From positions 1 through 7,994 of the forward strand of contig CAZIPP010000061.1 in NCBI GenBank assembly GCA_964541215.1: a DNA stretch of 7,994 nucleotides. Reading direction: 5' to 3'. Both the position numbers and the translations under genes were made by a program. Source of the stretch: SIG469 sp964541215 (GTDB lineage: Bacteria; Bacillota; Clostridia; Oscillospirales; Oscillospiraceae). The notes beneath the pieces were generated by a model. That model did no database searches. It worked only from the letters and a program-made list of their open reading frames with translations, and was not told the origin of the DNA. Of this stretch, positions 5,511 to 7,994 are shown one piece after another (within the stretch, counting starts at the first letter, position 1; every line of letters starts with the position of its first letter).

Positions 5511-7211
5511 ATGGCATATCAAATCAATGCAGCAGGCTGCTCATGCTGCCATCAATGTAAGGTCAACTGCCCTGTTTCGGCTATCCGTTTCAAGGGTGCA
5601 AAGTATTGGATAGACCCCGAAAAATGTATCGACTGCGGCACCTGTGCCGAGATCTGCCACAACTGCGTTATCAGCAAAGTTGGTGAAGAACCTGCGTCTG
5701 CCGAAAAACACGAACTTATCAAACGTGAATGCGATGTTTTGGTAGTAGGCGGTGGCGGCAGTGGTCTTATTGCTGCTGCAAAGGCTGCCTGCGAGACCGG
5801 TAAAAAAGTTATCGTTATCGAAAAGAGCAAGAAATGCGGCGGCAATACATGGTATGCGGGCGGTTTCCGTGTTCATTATTCCAAGCTGCTGGCCGAAGCC
5901 GGTGAGCCTGACAAACGTATGGACGATATCCGCAAATTTATGATAGACACCCTTTGGGCTGAAGATCACCATCTTGTTTACAACGTTTATCACGCCACCG
6001 AGCATCTGTGCGACTGGATGCGTGAAAAATGCGGCTGCGAAGACAATTTCGTTGTTGGCAGCACTCCCTGGGGTGGTAAAGGTCTGATGGTCAACACCGA
6101 AGGCGCTCCCAAATTCAAACGTCCCGACACCTCTATCGGACCCGGTGGCGGCGGCAGCTTTATAGTTTGGAAAATGTTGGAGATGTGCAAGCAGTTTGGC
6201 GTTGAGATACTTACCGAACACGCAGCCACAAAGCTTATTACCGATGAATCCGGCACCGTTACCGGCGTTCTGGCTTCCGATCCCGGCGGTGAGACTGAGA
6301 TATCCTGCAAGGTATGCATTATGTCAACCGGTTGCTTCTCCCACGATCCTGAGCTTCAGGCAAAAGCCAACCCCACTTCCGCCATGGAAGGCGAGCCCAT
6401 CCACTACTTCTCCGTGCCTACCTGCACCGGTGATGGCATCAAGATGGCAAGCGCTATCGGCGCGGATATCGACTACGAGAACATGAAGGCTCTCTCTCTT
6501 GGACCTGCTCATCATCCCTTTGGTTTTGCAGGCGTATGTATCAGCCGCGAAAACGAAGTGATGTTCGTCAATGCAGATGGTAAACGCTGGGCAAATGAGA
6601 CCGACAACACCATGGTCCTGCGTCATCGCTTCCTTGAGCAGCCCAAGTTCATCAACTGGGCTGTCTGTGACAGCAATATCGCCAAAATCACCACCGACCG
6701 CCTTATCAAAATGCGTCGTGACGGTGATGCCGGTGTTGCCCTGTTCAAGAATTACCTCAACGAGATAGAAGAGGAGTCTCAGCTGGATATGCCCACCAAA
6801 AAGGCAGATACTCTTGAAGAGCTGGCTGAGCTCATGGGCGTACCCGTTGATACCTTCGTTGCTGAGGTCGAACGCTACAATGAATTCTGCCGCACAGGAA
6901 ATGATATTGACTTCTTTAAGGCTCCCGAGTACATGGTGCCCATCGAAAAGGCTCCCTTCTATGCCTTCTTCGGCAAACGTTTCCAGGAAAATGCTGCCGG
7001 CGGCATGAAGATAAACTCTGATCTTCAGGTTCTTGATACCAATGGTTCCCCCATCAAGGGTCTGTACGCAACCGGCGATAACTGCCGCGGCGTCCTTATC
7101 GGTGGTGACGTTGGTACCGATTACGTTGAACGCATGATCTCTGCCTGCACATTTGCCTGCGCCAGTGGATACATGGCCGGTGAAAACGTTATCAAATATC
7201 TTGACGCTTAA
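5511..7211 (+). CDS. Ferredoxin-domain FAD-dependent reductase (fumarate reductase / FAD_binding_2 family)
   Basis: This soluble 566-residue enzyme probably moves electrons from ferredoxin-type clusters to FAD and on to an organic acceptor. Residues 10-20 and 39-49 carry two CxxCxxCxxxC motifs, a 2[4Fe-4S] domain with spare cysteines C12 and C52. A dinucleotide-binding start (DVLVVGGGGSGLIAA, 75-89) and EKSKKCGGNTWYAGG (104-118) begin the FAD domain. HPFGFAGV and VNADGKRWANE (352-362) are in the substrate cap region, and GLYATGDN (517-524) is the C-terminal FAD motif. R346 could match the fumarate reductase proton-donor Arg, but QENAAGG (492-498) stands where HHTMGG-type His is expected, and the late active-site Arg (NRLGG type) is GGDVG. 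There is no signal peptide, haem or FMN-binding domain, so it is not a periplasmic fumarate reductase. GGAGG precedes the ATG by 10 nt. Substrate unknown; steroid or enoate-like compounds are options. Confidence 0.9.
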   Translation: MAYQINAAGCSCCHQCKVNCPVSAIRFKGAKYWIDPEKCIDCGTCAEICHNCVISKVGEEPASAEKHELIKRECDVLVVGGGGSGLIAAAKAACETGKKVIVIEKSKKCGGNTWYAGGFRVHYSKLLAEAGEPDKRMDDIRKFMIDTLWAEDHHLVYNVYHATEHLCDWMREKCGCEDNFVVGSTPWGGKGLMVNTEGAPKFKRPDTSIGPGGGGSFIVWKMLEMCKQFGVEILTEHAATKLITDESGTVTGVLASDPGGETEISCKVCIMSTGCFSHDPELQAKANPTSAMEGEPIHYFSVPTCTGDGIKMASAIGADIDYENMKALSLGPAHHPFGFAGVCISRENEVMFVNADGKRWANETDNTMVLRHRFLEQPKFINWAVCDSNIAKITTDRLIKMRRDGDAGVALFKNYLNEIEEESQLDMPTKKADTLEELAELMGVPVDTFVAEVERYNEFCRTGNDIDFFKAPEYMVPIEKAPFYAFFGKRFQENAAGGMKINSDLQVLDTNGSPIKGLYATGDNCRGVLIGGDVGTDYVERMISACTFACASGYMAGENVIKYLDA

Positions 7212-7260
7212 ACGTTATTCCAGTAATATATATTTATGAGATATATTGGAAAGGAACGTT
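7211..7260 (+). promoter_or_regulatory. Intercistronic stem-loop around the nitroreductase ribosome site
   Basis: AACGTT (7211-7216) can pair with AACGTT (7255-7260), TTCCA (7218-7222) with TGGAA (7247-7251), and ATATAT (7226-7231) with ATATAT (7241-7246), with a 3-nt bulge and a 9-nt loop. The Shine-Dalgarno AAAGGAA (7250-7256) falls at and inside the lower internal loop. Folding might lower translation of the second gene relative to the first, or protect the upstream mRNA end. The pairing is read by eye and mostly AT. Confidence 0.4.
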
Positions 7261-7265
7261 GAAAC

Positions 7266-7910
7266 ATGATTCAAAACGAAGTAATCAAAGCAATACTCGA
7301 GCGACGCAGCATTCGAGCCTACACCGATCAGCCTATCACTGATGAGCAGCTGGATACCGTACTTGAGTGCGCTGTATGGGCTCCTTCCGGCATGAACCAG
7401 CAGACTTCCGTTTACGTGGCTGTACGCGACAAAGAGCTGCTGAATCAGTTGGCTGAAGACGACAAGAAATTTGGCAGCTTTGGTCCTCCTCCCGGTATGA
7501 AAATGCCCGACATGAAGCCTGAAGACATGCCCGGTGGTGTTCCCGGTGGTCCCGGCGGTCCCGGCGGTCCCGGTGGTCCCGGTGGTCCCGGTGGCGGTCC
7601 TCAGATGGACAGAAAGCTGGGTTATGGCGCTCCCTGCGTAATACTGGTTTTCAACAGTGTCAACAGCAGACACGACATCGATCCCGCTCTTGGTGAGGAA
7701 AACATCTGCATCGCTGCCCATTCCATCGGTCTTGGCACCTGCATCCTTGGCGGCATGGGCGCATTTGATGATGAAGCCAACGCAAAGCTGTGGATGGAAC
7801 GTCTTGGTGTTCCCGAAGGCTATAAGCATGTTACTTCCATAGCCATCGGTTATGCCGCAAAGCCCGGAGATCCCAAGCCCAGAAAAGATGGACGTAAGAT
7901 AATCAAATAG
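7266..7910 (+). CDS. Nitroreductase-family FMN oxidoreductase with a Gly-Gly-Pro repeat insert
   Basis: This 214-residue cytoplasmic flavoprotein should bind FMN and pass electrons from NAD(P)H or a partner to a substrate. RRSIRAYTDQPI (13-24) is the FMN-phosphate-binding start, APSGMNQQ (39-46) the second flavin motif, and GLGTCILGGM (155-164) the C-terminal phosphate-binding segment, so the fold is complete. Between them, residues 71-115 are a Pro/Met/Gly-rich insert containing five to six Gly-Gly-Pro units (93-112) just before YGAPCVILV. Small nitroreductases usually have a short loop here, so this is unusual. The gene starts 54 nt after the flavoprotein stop, with AAAGGA about 10 nt before ATG, and a hairpin follows its stop, so the two form an operon. 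The partner relationship with the iron-sulfur flavoprotein is inferred. The natural substrate is unknown, and nitro-compound reduction need not be its job. Confidence 0.88.
   Translation: MIQNEVIKAILERRSIRAYTDQPITDEQLDTVLECAVWAPSGMNQQTSVYVAVRDKELLNQLAEDDKKFGSFGPPPGMKMPDMKPEDMPGGVPGGPGGPGGPGGPGGPGGGPQMDRKLGYGAPCVILVFNSVNSRHDIDPALGEENICIAAHSIGLGTCILGGMGAFDDEANAKLWMERLGVPEGYKHVTSIAIGYAAKPGDPKPRKDGRKIIK
7542..7595 (+). repeat. Six tandem 9-bp units coding Pro-Gly-Gly
   Basis: CCCGGYGGY repeats six times in frame without interruption (7542-7550, 7551-7559, 7560-7568, 7569-7577, 7578-7586, 7587-7595). A further unit at 7530-7538 is separated by a GTT codon. Units differ only at third codon positions (GGT or GGC), so the peptide repeat is exact while the DNA is slightly degenerate. 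The period keeps the frame if copy number changes, so length variation between strains is likely. Confidence 0.9.
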
Positions 7911-7914
7911 TTTT

Positions 7915-7941
7915 AAGCCCGGTTCTTCTCGAACCGGGCTT
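7915..7941 (+). terminator. GC-rich hairpin after the nitroreductase gene, probable terminator
   Basis: AAGCCCGGTTC (7915-7925) and its exact reverse complement (7931-7941) flank a TTCTC loop. It begins 4 nt past the TAG stop, where an operon terminator is expected. The stem is strong, but only TT ends its 3' arm and ACAG follows, so a standard U-tract is missing. The adjoining palindromic repeat (7946-7980) might add to termination. Confidence 0.55.
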
Positions 7942-7944
7942 ACA

Positions 7945-7994
7945 GCGTGTCAAAATAGTCCTTTGGACCATTTTGACACGGTTTCTCAGTTTGC
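7945..7994. repeat. Right copy of the 50-bp palindromic repeat
   Basis: This copy is inverted relative to 12-61 and matches it at 49 of 50 positions. The hairpin arms are 7946-7961 and 7965-7980 with a TTT loop and one mismatched pair (7957/7969). The tail GTTTCTCAGTTTGC (7981-7994) runs to the last base of the window. In both copies the hairpin faces inward and the tail outward, and each lies just beyond a gene-end terminator. Confidence 0.85.

Noticed and set aside
5541..6221. Minus-strand open frame inside the flavoprotein gene
   Set aside because: The plus-strand protein has clear ferredoxin and FAD motifs across the same bases; the antisense product has none and lacks a ribosome site.
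7530..7600. Tandem 9-bp units as a CRISPR or noncoding satellite
   Set aside because: Units are contiguous with no spacers, stay in frame within the nitroreductase gene and vary only at third codon positions.
7946..7980. The end repeats as NiaR operators, since they carry GTGTC and GACAC
   Set aside because: The half-sites are 23 nt apart instead of 2 nt, the symmetry belongs to a repeated hairpin, and neither copy overlaps a promoter I can see.

Overview
The window looks like chromosome of a low-to-mid GC, anaerobic, Gram-positive gut-type bacterium (class Clostridia; an Oscillospiraceae/Ruminococcaceae-like host is my guess, from style only). The pointers are a NiaR-type niacin repressor, a PfoR-family membrane protein, a lipobox solute-binding lipoprotein, strong AGGAGG-type ribosome sites and an iron-sulfur flavoprotein. 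There is no phage, plasmid, CRISPR or transposase gene.

Layout. Minus-strand genes fill the left two thirds. Read in their direction they are: a nicotinate phosphoribosyltransferase (pncB, 5280-3832), 17 nt later its repressor niaR (3814-3302), a short promoter/operator region, a PfoR-like polytopic membrane protein (3208-2126), a 292-nt gap holding two long hairpins, and a solute-binding lipoprotein (1833-109) closed by a clear intrinsic terminator. Plus-strand genes fill the right third: a ferredoxin-flavoprotein reductase (5511-7211) and, 54 nt later, a nitroreductase-family protein with a Gly-Gly-Pro repeat insert (7266-7910). The pncB and flavoprotein genes are divergent across a 230-nt intergenic region. 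Nearly identical copies of a 50-bp palindromic repeat (49 of 50 bases) lie in inverted orientation at the two ends of the window.

How it fits together. The left block reads as a niacin-salvage regulon. A consensus sigma-A promoter (TTGACA, 16-nt spacer, TATAAT) in front of the PfoR-like gene is overlapped by a perfect 42-bp palindrome whose core (GGTGTC TT GACACC) looks like a Firmicutes NiaR operator. A weaker version of the core overlaps the predicted pncB promoter. With pncB and niaR next door, this makes the PfoR-like protein a good candidate niacin (or related precursor) importer rather than a sugar PTS permease. That is the most testable new idea here.

The right block looks like a two-gene redox unit. 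The flavoprotein is built like a fumarate-reductase-family enzyme with two N-terminal [4Fe-4S] motifs. By eye alignment it lacks the His and one Arg expected at the fumarate active site, so its substrate is probably another activated C=C or C=O compound. Its partner is an FMN nitroreductase fold interrupted by an unusual Pro/Gly-rich insert. No database search or folding calculation could be run; family calls rest on motif recognition.
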